From Scenedesmus sp. ARA3 (lineage: Eukaryota; Chlorophyta; Chlorophyceae; Sphaeropleales; Scenedesmaceae): 64,000 bases of DNA. The stretch is taken from positions 1 through 64,000 of the forward strand of contig RWJK01001605.1 in the NCBI GenBank assembly GCA_004335835.1, read 5' to 3'. The notes beneath the pieces are model-generated. The model searched no databases and had not been told where the DNA came from. It saw nothing but the letters and a program-made list of their open reading frames with translations. A program made the position numbers and the translations under genes. Each line of letters begins with the position of its first letter. Position 1 is the first letter of the stretch. Below are positions 49,801-61,982 of this stretch, piece by piece.

Positions 49801-50869
49801 CTGCCGACAAAGGTCCCGTGCCTTTTGCAGCTTTCCTGCCCTGGCTGCCTGCTGCTGCTGCTGCCTGACCTGCCTGGCGCGACTGCTGCTGCTGCTGCTG
49901 CTGAGTAGCACGCTGCTGCTGTTGCTGCTGCTTGGTGGCAACAGGTGCAGCACCCTTGCCGGCCTTTGCTGCCGTTGGGCCGGCTGCAGCTGCCGTTGAT
50001 GCACCGCGCTGCTGCTGCTGCTTGTTTGCTTTCCCAGCAGCGGCAGGCGCTGCTGCTGGCTGCTGCTGCTGCGGTGACTGCTGGCTGCCCTTTGCACGCT
50101 GCGCAGCAGGAGAATTCACAGGTGACGAAGCGCTGCTGCCAGCAGCAGCAGCGCCAGCGTTCTTGCCGCTAGCTTTCTGCCCCTTACTCGCTGCCTGCCC
50201 TTTGCCAGCCCCGCCTGCTGCAGCCCCACTGCTGCTGCTGCTGCTGCTGCTGCCCTTGAGCACGCTCATGTCCCCAGAGCCAGCAGCAGCAGCCAGCACT
50301 GCAGCAGCATTAGCAAGCGCCTGCTGCTCCCGCATGCTGGCTTCCTGAGCACGCTTGAGCGCCTGCTCCTTCAAGCTCGCCTCTTGCGCTTGCTTGATCA
50401 GCTCTGCCTCTCGCTGCGCCTCAAGCAGCTCTAGCTCCCTGCGGCGCTGCTCTAACTCAGCCTCCAGTGCAGCTTCGCGCGCTGCCCTGGCTGCCTCAAG
50501 CGCCTGCCGTGCTGCATCCTCCTGCGCCTGCCGCTCCCGCGCACTCTCCTGCTGCTGCTGCTTGGACAGGGCGTCCTTGCCGGCTGCTGCCTGCTGGCCT
50601 TTGCCCTTCTTGCCTTTGGAGGCTTTGGAGGATGCTGCAGAGCCGGCTGCAGCGCCGCCGCTGCCAGCCGTCGCTGCTTGCGCCGCCTGCTGCTCCTGTA
50701 CATGCTGCTGTTGCTGCTGCTGCTGCGCCTTGACCGCCTCTTCTTCTGCTGCCAGCTCCTGCAGCAGCTGCTGCGAGCGCAGCTCCTGTGCGCGCGCTGC
50801 CTCTGCCTCCACCACCCTGCGGATGTACTTAAGGGCGGCCTCGTTGATGTCAAAGGTCAGGTCCACGCT

Positions 50870-50902
<33 letters not shown>

Positions 50903-53900
50903 CAGTCAGTAAGCAACTCACAAACACAACAGCAGGGCTACAGCAGTCTTACACCAGCAACTTTCACACCACAGGAAAGGCGCCAGTTGCGCAAGCAAAT
51001 CGAGGAAATCGAATCGCAACAACCAACCACCAGCAACCCCTGCTGCATCTCTGCCTGTCTCAACTCACCATGCCAGCTGCTGCACGCGGTTGCGCAGGTT
51101 GTTCAGGTCTTCCGCAGCAGCCTGGAAGGTGAGGTCGTACTCATCGCAGCACTCCTTCACCCACTTGCTGGCGCGCACCAGCAGCTCGTACTGCTTGCCG
51201 CGCGGCTCGTACTGCGCCTGGAACAGCTTCACTGCCTCAGCCACCCACAGCACGCGGTACATCAGGCACTCCAGCCGCTGCGCCCGCCACGACCAGCCCA
51301 GCTCAGCGGCAGTGCTGATGGCCGCTGGGTCCGTGGCCACAGCGCTGCTGCTGCTGCTGCCAGCTGTGGCGTTGGTGGCAGTTGGCAGCGCTATTGACAG
51401 CTGCTGCAGCGCAGGCGCGCCAGCAGGCGCAGGCGGGCAGCAGCTGCAGCCGGCTGCACCTGAGGCAGCCGCAGCCGCAGCTGCTGCTGTTGCTGCTGCT
51501 GCTGCTGCGCCTGGCACCGGCGCAAGCGCGCTGAGGTTGCCGGCGCTGCTGCTGCCGCTGCTGACTGCCGCAGCAAGCGCAGCCTCACTCAACGGCGGCA
51601 CAGGCGCTGACAGCTGCGCATTGAGGTCCTCCAGGTTCTTCTTGCGCGCTGCGATCTGCCGCGCCTGCTCACGAACGCGTGCCAGGTCACCCTGTGCATC
51701 AGCCGCCGCCAGGTCAGCTGCTGCTGCTGTCACTTCATCCTCACTGATCGCTGCCTTTGCTGCGTCTATCTTCGCCTTCAGATCTGCCAGCTTCTCCCGA
51801 TGCTCGGCCTCTTTTGTAGCCTTATCCAGGAAGTCCTTCTTGCGGTGGCTGGCAGGGCCCTCAGCAGTTAGCCTGCTGTGCTCAGCCTCAGCCGTGCTAA
51901 GCTCCGCGCGCCGCGCTAGCAGCCGCTCATTCGCTCCTGCAAGCTTCTGCCGCGCTGCTGCTGTGTCATCCTCTAGCATGGCCTCGATCAGTGACAGCAC
52001 AGCGAGCTCGCGCTCAAGCAAAGCCCTAGCATAACGCTGGCTCGCCTCACATGCGAGTGCAGGCGCAGCACGCACCACATCAACCGCAGGCTCACACAGA
52101 TACAGCGGCGCCAGCTGGTTCAGCCGCACCTGCAGCTGCGACACGGCTGCTGCTGCTGTAGTGCCTGCTGCCGCAGCTGGGACCACAGCCACCTGCTGCT
52201 GCGGCAGCTGCGGCTGATCTTGCGCTGCTGCAGGTGCAGCTGCTGCTGCTGCTGCTGCGGGCTGATCTTGCGCTGCTGCAGGTGCAGCTGCTGCTGCTGC
52301 TGCTGCGGGCTGTCCTGCCAGCCCTGGGGGCTCTGGCTCTAGCTGTGCAGCTGCAGCTGCAGCTGCTGCAGGGGGTGCAGCCAAGCAAAGCGAAGGCGGC
52401 GACGCCAAGCTCACGCCACCCGGCCATGCACCGTGCGCTGCTGCTAGCGCATCCCCGTTAGCAGCCGCGCTGCTGCTGCTTGGGTCGGCGCTGCTGCTGG
52501 CTGCCTTGCTTGCTGCTGGGTTGCTGCTGTTGGTGGTGCAGAGGCTGGTGAAGAGTGCCTCCAGGAAGGTGACTGCCTGCTGCGCAGTGCAGTGCTCGCC
52601 TGCCTCCTCTTGAGAGCGCACCACAGCAAACTGCGTCTGCAGGAGCAGCAGCAGAAGCAGTGCGGCACAGCAGAGGATGCGTGAGACCACCAGCCTGTGC
52701 GAAGCCGACCCAATCAATTCACAGCCACAGGCAGGCACAAGAATGGAAACTTGGCGCAAGCAGGTGGAAGGCAGGCGTATAAGTGACCGCAACCCCAACA
52801 TAGCCCCTTGCACCCCCGATGCCCACAGCCATCACATCCGCACCTTGATGTTCTGGCGCAGCTGCTCCAGCACGCGCCGCTTGTCTGCCACGCGCTGCAT
52901 GCGCCGCCAGGCATTGGCCATGCCTTCGTACAGCTCCAGCAGCGCTGTCTGCCTGTCCAGGTTGCAGCTCAGCGCTGCCTGGCCTGCCGCAAACTCCTCG
53001 GCCTGGCTGCTCACGATGTTGCCATACAGCCAGCGCAGCACGCGCTGGTCTGCTGCTGCTGCAGCAGGAGGGTCTGCTGCCTTGCCAGACTGCTGCAGGT
53101 GCTCCAGCCACCAGCTTGCAGGAAGCAGCTTCGGCTGCTCCTTGAGCTGCTGCTTCGCAGCTGCCGCGGCTGCTGCTGCAGCAGCAGTAGCAGCTGCGCT
53201 GGCGCCGCGTTCCGACTTCCCGAGTGCCGACAGCTGCTTGCTGCGCAGCTGCTGCGCTGCTTTGCCGCCCTTGCCAGCGCTTGCTGCAGCTTTGACGCTG
53301 CTGGCTGCTGCGCTGCCTGCAGTGCTGCTTGCAGGAGCGCCTGCTGCTCCCTCCTCAAGCTCTCCCGGCCAGATGTGCTCTACTAGCTGCTCAAAGCTCA
53401 GCTCATCGAGATGGTGCAACTGAAACAGCGGCATGCAGCCAGCATCGTCCTCCGGCAGCACGCTTTGACTGGCTGTGTCAGCCTCGCTGTCACTTTGACC
53501 GGGCTGCGTCATCGTGTCCTCGTGCTGCCGCACAACATACGCGAGCGCCATCTGCAGGTCGCTTGCAGGAAGGCAGCACAACGTCGCGTGCATCATCTCA
53601 GGAGACAGGTACGCAGCTTCTGGAGATGCCAGGAACTGCTGCACCAGCTGCAGCTCCCCTGGCGCAAGCAGCGCAGCAGTTGGAGGCAGCGCCAGCGGGC
53701 CACTGCTCGCAGCCTGCCCTGCAGCTGCACCAGCGCCTACTGGCCCGCTGCTTGCAGGACTGCTCTCCTTGCTGCTGCTGCTGCCACTGCTGAAGTATGC
53801 GCTGTCTGTATCACCCTGCGAGCCAGCTGCTGCTGCGCCAGGCCCCGCAGGAGCGGCTGCTGTGAGCGCGCTGCTGCTGTGGCCGCTGCTGCTGCTGCCT

Positions 53901-56900
53901 GGCCCTATCAGCTTCCTTCGCACAAAGTCCACCAAACAACCGAGTGTCATGTCTGCAACATCCTTGTCTGCTGCATACACCTGCGCCATGCAGCGGATAA
54001 TCTCATCCACAAGCACATCGCCGCCAGCAGCTGCAATGCTTGCATCAACTTGACCAATGCCTAGGGCACGGCTGGCGTCTGCTGCACCCTGCTGCACCTG
54101 CTGCACCAGGTCTGCTGGAACCGGCACCATCTGCTGTCCCGCTGCAGCAGCAGACACGCTGACCCCACCTGCACCAGCTGCTACTGCTGCTGCTGCAGAC
54201 CCCCCAGCAGTCACCAATTGCTTGGGAGCCCGTGAGACGTCCTGCTCAGCAGTGCTGTCAAGCTCAAGAGCAGCACAGCCGACTGCTGCTGCTGTGCCTG
54301 CTGCACCCTCAGGCCCCTGCACCTGCCTGGTTCCATCCTTGGCTGCAGGGGTCCTAGGAGAGCAAGGCGCGCTGCTAGGCCCCCGCCCTGCCACATCTGC
54401 TGCTGCGCCCTCCCCGCCCTGCCACGGCTGCACCTGCTGCCTGCTGCTGCTTGCGCCAGCACCGCCGCGCCCGCTGACAACGCCCGCAGTGCCATCGCTG
54501 TGCCGCCGCAGCACGCTCACGCCGCCTGCTGCTGCGCTGCTGTCGCGCTGGTCTGGCTCCGAGCTGTGCCTGGCCATTTGACCAAACAGCTCGTCATGTT
54601 GACCGCCCGCAGCCTCCTCCTGCCCTTCTTCACCCTCACTCCACTGCAGCAGCTTCTTCGGCAGTAGCCAGTCCCGCCAGGTGCGGCCAGATGCTGTTGG
54701 GGTGCCCATGTCTGCACCCGACACACTGCCAGCTGCAGAGCTGCATGCATCACCTGTGGCTGCGCCATCAGGCTGCCGTGCTGTGCCTAGAGGGGCCAGA
54801 GCAGGCAGCCCTGCGCTGCTGTCAGCGGCACCAGCCGCCTGCTGCTGCTGCTGGAGCTGGTTGAAGGCCGCGACCTGCTGCAGGAACGGCGCAGCTGCAG
54901 CTACTGCTGCGGCTGGCTGGCCTTGCAGGAACACCTTGCGCGCTGCGTGCACTGCCTCAAGCTCAGCAATAAGCTCAAATGACAGAGCATCCGCACCAGC
55001 AACGGCTGCCGTGCGGCTAGCAACACCAGCAGCAGCAGGAGCCTGTCCTGCAGGCAACCGGCAGCCAGCCAGTTCTGCTGCTGGTGCAGCACCACTGCTG
55101 CCGGCAGCCGTTGCTGCAGCAGCGCTGGTGCTGCTGCTGCCGGCGCCCTTGCTGCCAAAGACAAACATACCAGGCGCAGGCACAGGCATCTGATGCGCTG
55201 CCTCCTGCTGCTGCTGCTGACCAGCCTGCATGGACTGCTGCTGCTGTGGTGGCTGCGGCAACTGCTGCTGCTGCTGCTGCTGCACTGGGGCAGGCCCTGA
55301 AGCCACGCCTCGGTTCACTGCTGCTGACAGCCACGCCAGCTGGCGCTGCTGCTGCGCAGTCAGCTGCCCCTTGTTAGGTGGCAAGCGCGGCACGGCGCTG
55401 CTGTGCCTGCTGCTGCTGCCTGCTGCATGCGCTGCGCCGCTTGGGCTGTTGAGCTCGTCATCGTCCTCGTCATCTTCCTCGCAGCAGCTGCTGAAGCTGT
55501 CTCGTGTGCTGATGAACTCGCTGCCGCTCTCAGACCATGTGCTGCATCCCAGGCCAGGCGCATGTGGCGCCACGCGCGTGTAAAACTGCTCTGCCTTTAT
55601 ACAGCCCACAGTGGCTGCATACATGCGGTAGCACTTGAGGCACAGCTGCTGCGGGTCCTGCTGTGGCGGCGGCTGCTGGCCTGGCTGCTGCTGCTGCTGC
55701 TGCACGTTGCTGAAATACATGCCGACGACCTCAGCCTGCGACAACAGCGGAAGTAAACGACGTCAAGACAGCATCACCAGCAACATGTTGGCTGCCTGCT
55801 AGCTATACTCGGCTGAGATCACAGCCCTGCAGGCCAAAAAACACGCACCATACACATCTACGCAGGAGCACACACATAAGTCCTCCCATTGCTGACTCAG
55901 AAGCTAGGCTGCAGGCACTGACTTTGGAACATCAAGGCGCCTGGATCAAGCACGCTGCACTCACTTGTCATTCCGGTCAAACCAGTCAACCGCAAGCTCA
56001 CCTGGCACTTCCCACACGTCACATATGCCAGGGGAGACTGCCCCGATATGCTGCATGGCAGCAACTGCTGCTGCTGTTGCTGCTGCTGGTGTTGCTGCTG
56101 CTGCTGCTGCAGCTCGCGGTGCAGCTGCGCTGCCTGCGCCAGTATGCTGTTGGGTCCGCCCTCTGTCACCATGGCTTGCACAGCTGCTGCAGCATTTGCG
56201 CCAGCAGCTGCTGCTGCAGTCTGCGAGGCGCCGTTTGCCGCAGCTACGCTGGCAGCGATCGCTGCTGCCATCTGCCCGGGCTTATACATCATGCCCGCAG
56301 ACACCTGCTGCTGCTGCTGCGCTGCTGCCGGCGGCTGCTTGATTAGCACCAGCTGCTCGTGGCAGGCCTCCAGGTGTGCACTGAAGTCGCTGCTGGTGTG
56401 GAACTTGCGGTCACATGCAGCACACAGCCAGTAGCGGGCGCTGGTGTTGGCCTGCTCGCGCAGCAGCACCAGGCCCTCCATAAGCTCCTCTGCTGCTTCG
56501 CTGCCGCTCTCCTGCTTCACACCTGCAGCAGCAACACAGCCAGCAGCATGTGCGCAATCAGAAGCTGGGCTGATGAGATACTTACTGGCAGGTTAGTGCA
56601 GCTGAGCAGGAGCAGCAGCAGCAACAGCGGCATCCCAGGGTCCACTGCTAGCGGTGCAAGCATATGCACACCAGGCCTTAAAAGATTGCTTCAAATGAGT
56701 GCACAACTGCAGCAATGAGCAGCAGCACGCCAAGCCTGCCGCCCTCAGCAACACACCCCACCAGCAGTAGCTTTCAAGCACTCACCCTCAAGCAGCGGAG
56801 CCAGGGGCACCTGCAGCAGCTGGCTGCGCTGCTCTGGGCTGCAGCTGCGCCAAAAGCTCTCCACGTCCATAAAGCGCTCCCTCCTGCTGCGCTCGCGCTT

Positions 56901-58759
56901 CTTCGCTGCACCCGCTGCAACTGCAGCACGCCCCTTGCCGCCCCTGCCCTTGCCGCGCCCGGCGCCGGCACCTGCTGCTGCTTTCGGCGCTGCTGCTGCT
57001 GCAGCTGGCTTCGGAGGGTCCCAAGGCTTCTCCACAGACAGCGGCAGCGGCGCCAGATCAGCAGCATCTGCAGCGCCACCAGCAGCGCCAATAGCCGGAG
57101 GTGGATCACAGTCCGCTGTTGCTGTAGCAGGCGGCGGCCCGCCGCCTGCAGGGCGCAGCAGCCGCAGCAGCTCGCCTATCGCTGCGTGGTGCAGCTGCGC
57201 TGTGGGCAGCTGCAGGGCGCCGGTGCCGTTGGCGGGCGCGGGCCCAGCTGCTGCTGAGCTGCTGCCCACCCTGCTGCTGGCTAGCATCTGCTGCTCTGCG
57301 CCGTACGGCCTGCGCAATGCATGAGCAGCAATAAGCAGCACGTGGTTGAACTGATGCACAGCGGATACAAAGCATGCTGTCGCAGCGCTTCAACACTGCA
57401 TAAAGCATAGACAGTAGCATATCCGCAACTGCACATCACACGCATAGCCCGCCCTCAGCTGCCACTGGTGCGCTGCAGCAATCATCCCCCTACCACACGC
57501 GCAGGTTCAATCACCACTGCCATACAACCACGCCGCACCTGAGGATGTGTTGCAGCAGCTTGATGATGCTGTTCACCGGCACCTGCGTGCTGTCCAGCAG
57601 CGCGTAGCAGCTCTGCAGCACCTGCTGCATGCTGGTCAGCACGCTGCGCTTCTCAGCGGCAATCTCCTGCCAGCTGCCGTTCTTGAACCACTCCAGGATC
57701 TTCTCCTGCAGCTGCGGATAGTGAGAGGAGACAGCATCAGTCCACCAGCACAAGGCAGCAAACACAGCCGGGTGAAACAGCTGCAAGAATGCGGGCAGTG
57801 CATCTATGTCAACGCTGTGTCAGCAGTGGGTTGATGCTGCGACGTAGCTCCAACTGCTGTAGCAGCACGCAGCCCAGGCGAAGCTGCTGCCACACCTCAG
57901 TCTCCACAACACTAACACGTCCTGAAGCAAGTTGTAGCTACAACAACCACGCGTCCAGCAACTGCTGGCTGCCGCAACTGTGAGAAAATCCAAATGCACT
58001 GGCTGGCCCGAGGCAGCTGCTGCTCCTGCTGCTGCTCACCAGGCTGCAGGGGTCGCAGGTGGTGTGTGTTGAGGTTATCATTGTTATGACAGGCTCCACC
58101 ATGACTGGGCTGGCGTGCTCCAACGCTGTCCTGCAAGCATCAATGCTGCCCCTGAAGCGCTCCCGCAGCTCCTGGCACTTCTTGTCCAAGCTGGACATGC
58201 CCTGCCCCTTCTTGGCTGGCTTGTTGCTGGGGTTCAGCAGCGCAGACTCCTCCACCAGCAGGTTGATTGCAAGTGTGGCGCGCAGCGCGGCGCAGCTGAG
58301 GCTGTTGGGGGCGAGGCTGGTGGCTTCCACTGCATGCTCGTACGCCTCCTGCAGCAGCTGTATGCGCTTCAGGCTAGAGCCAGAGCCCACAGTGCCGGGG
58401 CTGATGGAGCCTGCCGCCTCATGGTATATCAGCCGAGCCTGCAGCAGGCAGCAGAGCGGCTCAGGCACCCGAGCATGGCAGAGGAGGCAGCAGCAGTGGC
58501 GTCCACAGGCACTGCCACACTCACCAGGTACCTCCGGGGCAGGGCCGAGCCTGTCTGCTTGGCGATCTGCTTGAGAGCCTTTTTGGCATTGGGCCTGCGC
58601 GAAATTACGGGCTTGTGTGAGTGCTGCGCCCCATTGTGCGGTGCGCCTGCTGGCGGTGGCCGGATCGCTGCGCATCGCCCACCTGACGCCTCTGCAATAC
58701 TCTCTGATGAGTGTATCACACTGACTAGCGGCCTTTAGGCCGTACTTGTCGGTATCCAT
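46889..58759 (-). CDS. Giant DUF627/DUF629 protein lacking the hydrolase domain
   Basis: This matches the plant 'ubiquitin C-terminal hydrolase-related' DUF627/DUF629 family, of unknown function. Nine minus-strand exons join in frame (3,400 residues): 58759-58683, 58594-58525, 58438-58040, 57711-57539, 57309-56786, 56522-56002, 55735-52844, 52636-51069 and 50867-46889. Residues 1-180 resemble the helical DUF627 (YEHAVEATSLAPNSLSCAAL). DUF629 follows: RFMDVESFWRSCSPEQRSQL, then a C2H2-like finger (CAACDRKF with HLEACH, Cys 448 and 451, His 464 and 469). Islands of order (DEIIRCMAQVYAADKDVADM; SWWLEHLQQ; a coiled coil around HREKLADLKAKIDAAKAA; QYEPRGKQYELLVRASKWV) sit between Gln/Ala/Ser runs. 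DLTFDINEAALKYIRRVVEA, near 2075, matches the plant segment just before the UCH domain. Here it is followed by about 1,300 low-complexity residues and a stop, with no UCH catalytic motifs. Confidence 0.82.
50868..50898 (-). repeat. CTG run abutting the last DUF629 acceptor
   Basis: On the sense strand the last intron ends in about nine CTG triplets followed directly by CAG and exon 9. The splice acceptor itself is formed by the repeat edge (CTGCAG). Confidence 0.9.
52225..52320 (-). repeat. In-frame 48-bp tandem repeat in DUF629 exon 8
   Basis: Two near-identical copies encode a 16-residue Ala-rich unit ending in AAAQDQP. The repeat is in frame, so length changes would not break the protein. 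Confidence 0.8.
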
Positions 58760-59106
58760 GATTATCTGTCCCAGCTCAGCTCATGTTTGTTCAGCAATCA
58801 TGCATCCTTAGAACCAAACACAGTGTCTAGCACCTATCTGCTTGTCCGGTGAGCGCAGGGAGGAAACAAGCAATGTTGGCGAAGTGTCATTCCCTGGCTC
58901 TGTTCGTCTGCAGCCGCTAGAAGGACGGTCACTGGTGACTGTCCATTATTCGATCGCAATGCTTGAAAGCTCCTGTCTTTTACTGCATATTGTTTTACCC
59001 TGCTTCTGCACTCGCTGGTGTTCGCCTCTTCTGCTCTGCTGTGCTGCTCCTGCTGCTGCTGCCCGTTTGACACACCCGTGATTGTTCAACTAGTGGGTGT
59101 ACCAGT
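58760..59106. promoter_or_regulatory. Divergent intergenic region DUF629 / HISN3
   Basis: A 347-bp head-to-head region that must hold both promoters. An additional 5' exon of HISN3 encoding more transit peptide could also lie here; the short frame from 58874 (MLAKCHSLALFVCSR) is a candidate but cannot be joined convincingly. Confidence 0.35.
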
Positions 59107-61267
59107 ATGCTTGGGCGTAAGAAACTGCAAGTTTCCTGCTCCTCACAGCCAGCAACGCAGTGTGTCAAGTTTCGGCCCTGTATAGACATCCACCAGGCAA
59201 GTTTGCAACTGCCAAATGCTTGATGTGAAAGCAGCTCTGTTCAGATGGATGACACCCTCACATTGTGCTCCTGTCACATTACAGGGAAAGGTTAAGCAGA
59301 TTGTAGGGTCTACATTAAAGGACTTGCCGTCAACCAGCAAGTGAGGCAGCAGGCAACAGCCTGACAGTCCAGCCGGCCCACTCGTGCATGCACATACTGG
59401 GACATATATCTGCACTACAGCTGTCAATAGGTTGAGCAGTGTGCAGGCTTGTTGCTGTGGCGTGTTGGTGGTGACAGAAGCAGGCATCAGTTGACACCAC
59501 ACTCACGTCAGCCAGCAGCTTGCAGGTTCTGGCTGGTGCCTGTACGCACATGCAATGGCGTGTCTGACTGGCTCCCCCTGTTGTTGATCACCTGATACCA
59601 TGAAGGGTTGAGCAGGGAGCAGCTGACCTGAAGACAAACTTTGTGTCAGACAAGCCGTCATCGTGGTATGCTGAGCTGTACCAGCGAGACCAGCTGACAG
59701 GCGGCCACGTCATCATGCTGGGCGCAGACGATGCAAGCAGGTGGGCCTTGGCAATCTTTGAAGTCCACGTACGTATCCTTGAGCGTCAGCAGCACTTGCA
59801 GCCTTTGATGCTATACATGCAGCAGCATGTGCTGCTATTAGCATGCCTCGGCAAAGAGAGGCCCGGCCAGACCTGCAACACTGTGCGGCAGGCAGGGCAA
59901 GGACCATCAGCCTCTGACTAGCTGAAACATCGACATGCAGGCCGAAGCTGGGGTACCTGCACCAGGCGGCAGCAGCTGATCACACTGCTGGTTACGCACT
60001 GCTGCTGTTGCTGCTGTGCAGGCAAACAGCGTTTGGCGCGTTGCAGGCGTGGCCTGGCGGGCTGCAGCTGGGTGGCGGCGTCACAACCGACAACGCGATG
60101 CAGTACCTGGATGCTGGCGCCAGCCACGTCATTGTAACGTCATTTGTGTTCCGGGAGGGGCGGCTGGAGGAGCAGCGCCTGGCAGACCTAGTGAGTGGCC
60201 AGCGCTGAGGATCAAGGCCGTCACAAACGCAACAGTAAAGCACTGTACAGCAACAGCTACTTCCATGCGGAGCTGCTCAGAGTGCTGCTCCTGTCGGCAG
60301 ATTGCTGTCCCCGCCAACTAGGATTTCTGAACAGTGTGTGAGACAGAATATTCGGCACACCCCCATAAATCTCAATCTTGAAGGCCACTTGCACAGGACA
60401 CCCGACGCGTGGCTGTACAGTACCCTTGCAGCTGCACGGCTCCCGACATTTACAAGCCAGCCACTTTGACAAGCCAACACCACCCCCATTCACGTGCAAC
60501 CGCGGCGTGTGTTGCCTCACCCCTGCAGGTCAAGCTCGTGGGCAAGCAGCGGCTGGTGCTAGACCTCAGCTGCAGGCAGCGCGACGGCCAGTACTACGTA
60601 GTGACAGACCGCTGGCAGCGCTTCAGCAGCCTCGCGCTGAGCGAGGAAACACTGGCCACACTGGCTGGCAGCTGCGACGAGTTCCTGGTGCATGGTGTTG
60701 ATGTGGAGGGTATGCAGCTGGGTATTGATGACGCACTGGTAGAGCTGCTGGGGCGGTGGAGCCCCATCCCTGTCACGTACGCGGGCGGCGCGCGCACGCT
60801 GGTGAGGGGGCACGCGGGCAGGGTTACCGTGGCGTAGGGTGTGCGCATGGTGGCGCGCTGAGGGTTGCGGGGTGGGAGTTTGTTTGTTGCGCTGGTGTGC
60901 TGGATGGCAGCGCTGGCCCAGCACTTACAACATCAGTCCGCAGTCACGTTGTTTGCGGCGCAGTGCGTCATGTCACCCAGCAGCTGGAGTGGCATTGCCA
61001 GCATGGCTGCTTGCTCAGCAGCGCATTACCTACGATCGCCGCTGTGGGCTGCTCACATTGAGTCTGATGTATCTTACAACACCACTGCCTCTTCAACATG
61101 TGAAAACGCTGACATGCTTGCAGGAGGACCTGGAGCGCGTAGCTGCTGCGGGCAGGGGCCGCGTGGACATCACCGTAGGCAGCGCGCTGGACATATTTGG
61201 CGGCAAGCTGCCCTACGCTGACGTGGTGGCCTGGCACAAGGCGCAGCAGCAGGCGGTGGCTGTGTAG
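59107..61267 (+). CDS. HISN3: Phosphoribosylformimino-AICAR-P isomerase (HISN3/HisA), histidine synthesis
   Basis: HISN3 catalyses the fourth step of histidine synthesis, the Amadori rearrangement of ProFAR, in plastids. Exons: 59107-59196, 59285-59340, about 59611-59740, 60022-60190, 60529-60801 and 61124-61267. The TIM-barrel starts [10 protein letters not shown] and continues [87 protein letters not shown] and [13 protein letters not shown]. Catalytic Asp residues fit CIDIH and HGVDVEG. Sequence is closer to plant/eukaryotic HISN3 than to typical bacterial HisA (inference). The first ATG in frame is at 59107; 20 residues precede the barrel, short for a transit peptide, so an upstream exon is possible. 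Intron 1 has a GC donor. Exon 2 ends in phase 2 but exon 3 has no AG acceptor in that phase, so a few bases are unresolved. Confidence 0.88.
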
Positions 61268-61318
61268 CATGCCGCAGCTGCTGGGGTGGTGGGCGGTGCT
61301 GGGGCAGTGCTGGCACGA

Positions 61319-61323
61319 TGTAA
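61319..61323 (+). terminator. Candidate UGUAA poly(A) signal of HISN3
   Basis: TGTAA 52 nt after the HISN3 stop codon, the expected chlorophyte element. Confidence 0.5.
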
Positions 61324-61975
61324 CATTTTTAGACTTGTGGAACTGCTCAGTGACAAGTGTCAGCACAGCCTAGGCTGAGCAGTGCCAGGCAGCATGGAGG
61401 TCTAGACGTCATTGCATGATAGCATGTCGTCTTGAAGGGTTTTGGCCGGCTGCGCAACCCGTGCTGCTGATGTCAGCTTATTGGCATGCACCAAAGCAAC
61501 AGTGTCCACCTTCGCTTGCGCTTGTTTCACTTCAGCCTGGCGGTCAAGCAGCCTAGCAGGGGACTCTTCTGCAATGCTGGGTTAATGTGGGGGCAGCAGC
61601 TGGGGCAACGGACTGCTGTGACAACCTGACCTGGTTGCGGAGTTTGGCAGCAAGTAGCCGCGGGTAACATAGCTCAGTGCATGGCTTGATGGCACACGTT
61701 GGCAGCAAGCGTCTGGGGCAGTCACTTCTGCACCTCACCCAGAGGGCCCCACCCCACTGGGCCGGGCCCTGGTGCAGGGTGAACCTCTACCTTGAAACCT
61801 GGCACAGTCAGGGCTTGGGGCTTGCTGCACATTGGCATCATAGTGCAAGGACGTGCCTACCCCGGCGTGCTTAAGCAGCTGATGTGCTTTATCGACGCTG
61901 TGAGGTTGGCTCAAGCACACTGCAGACAGCAGCACCTGTCTTTGAAGCCCAGCGCAGGTTTCTGCTGCAGGAAAA

Positions 61976-61982
61976 TATAAAT
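61976..61982 (+). promoter_or_regulatory. TATA-like box of NDUFS5
   Basis: TATAAAT in a locally AT-rich patch, about 110 nt upstream of the start codon; the spacing allows a 5' UTR of roughly 80 nt. Confidence 0.4.

Noticed and set aside
57790..57960. Extra DUF629 exon between 58040 and 57711
   Set aside because: A frame with leucine-rich helix-like sequence exists, but its splice phases do not fit, whereas direct joining of the neighbouring exons does.
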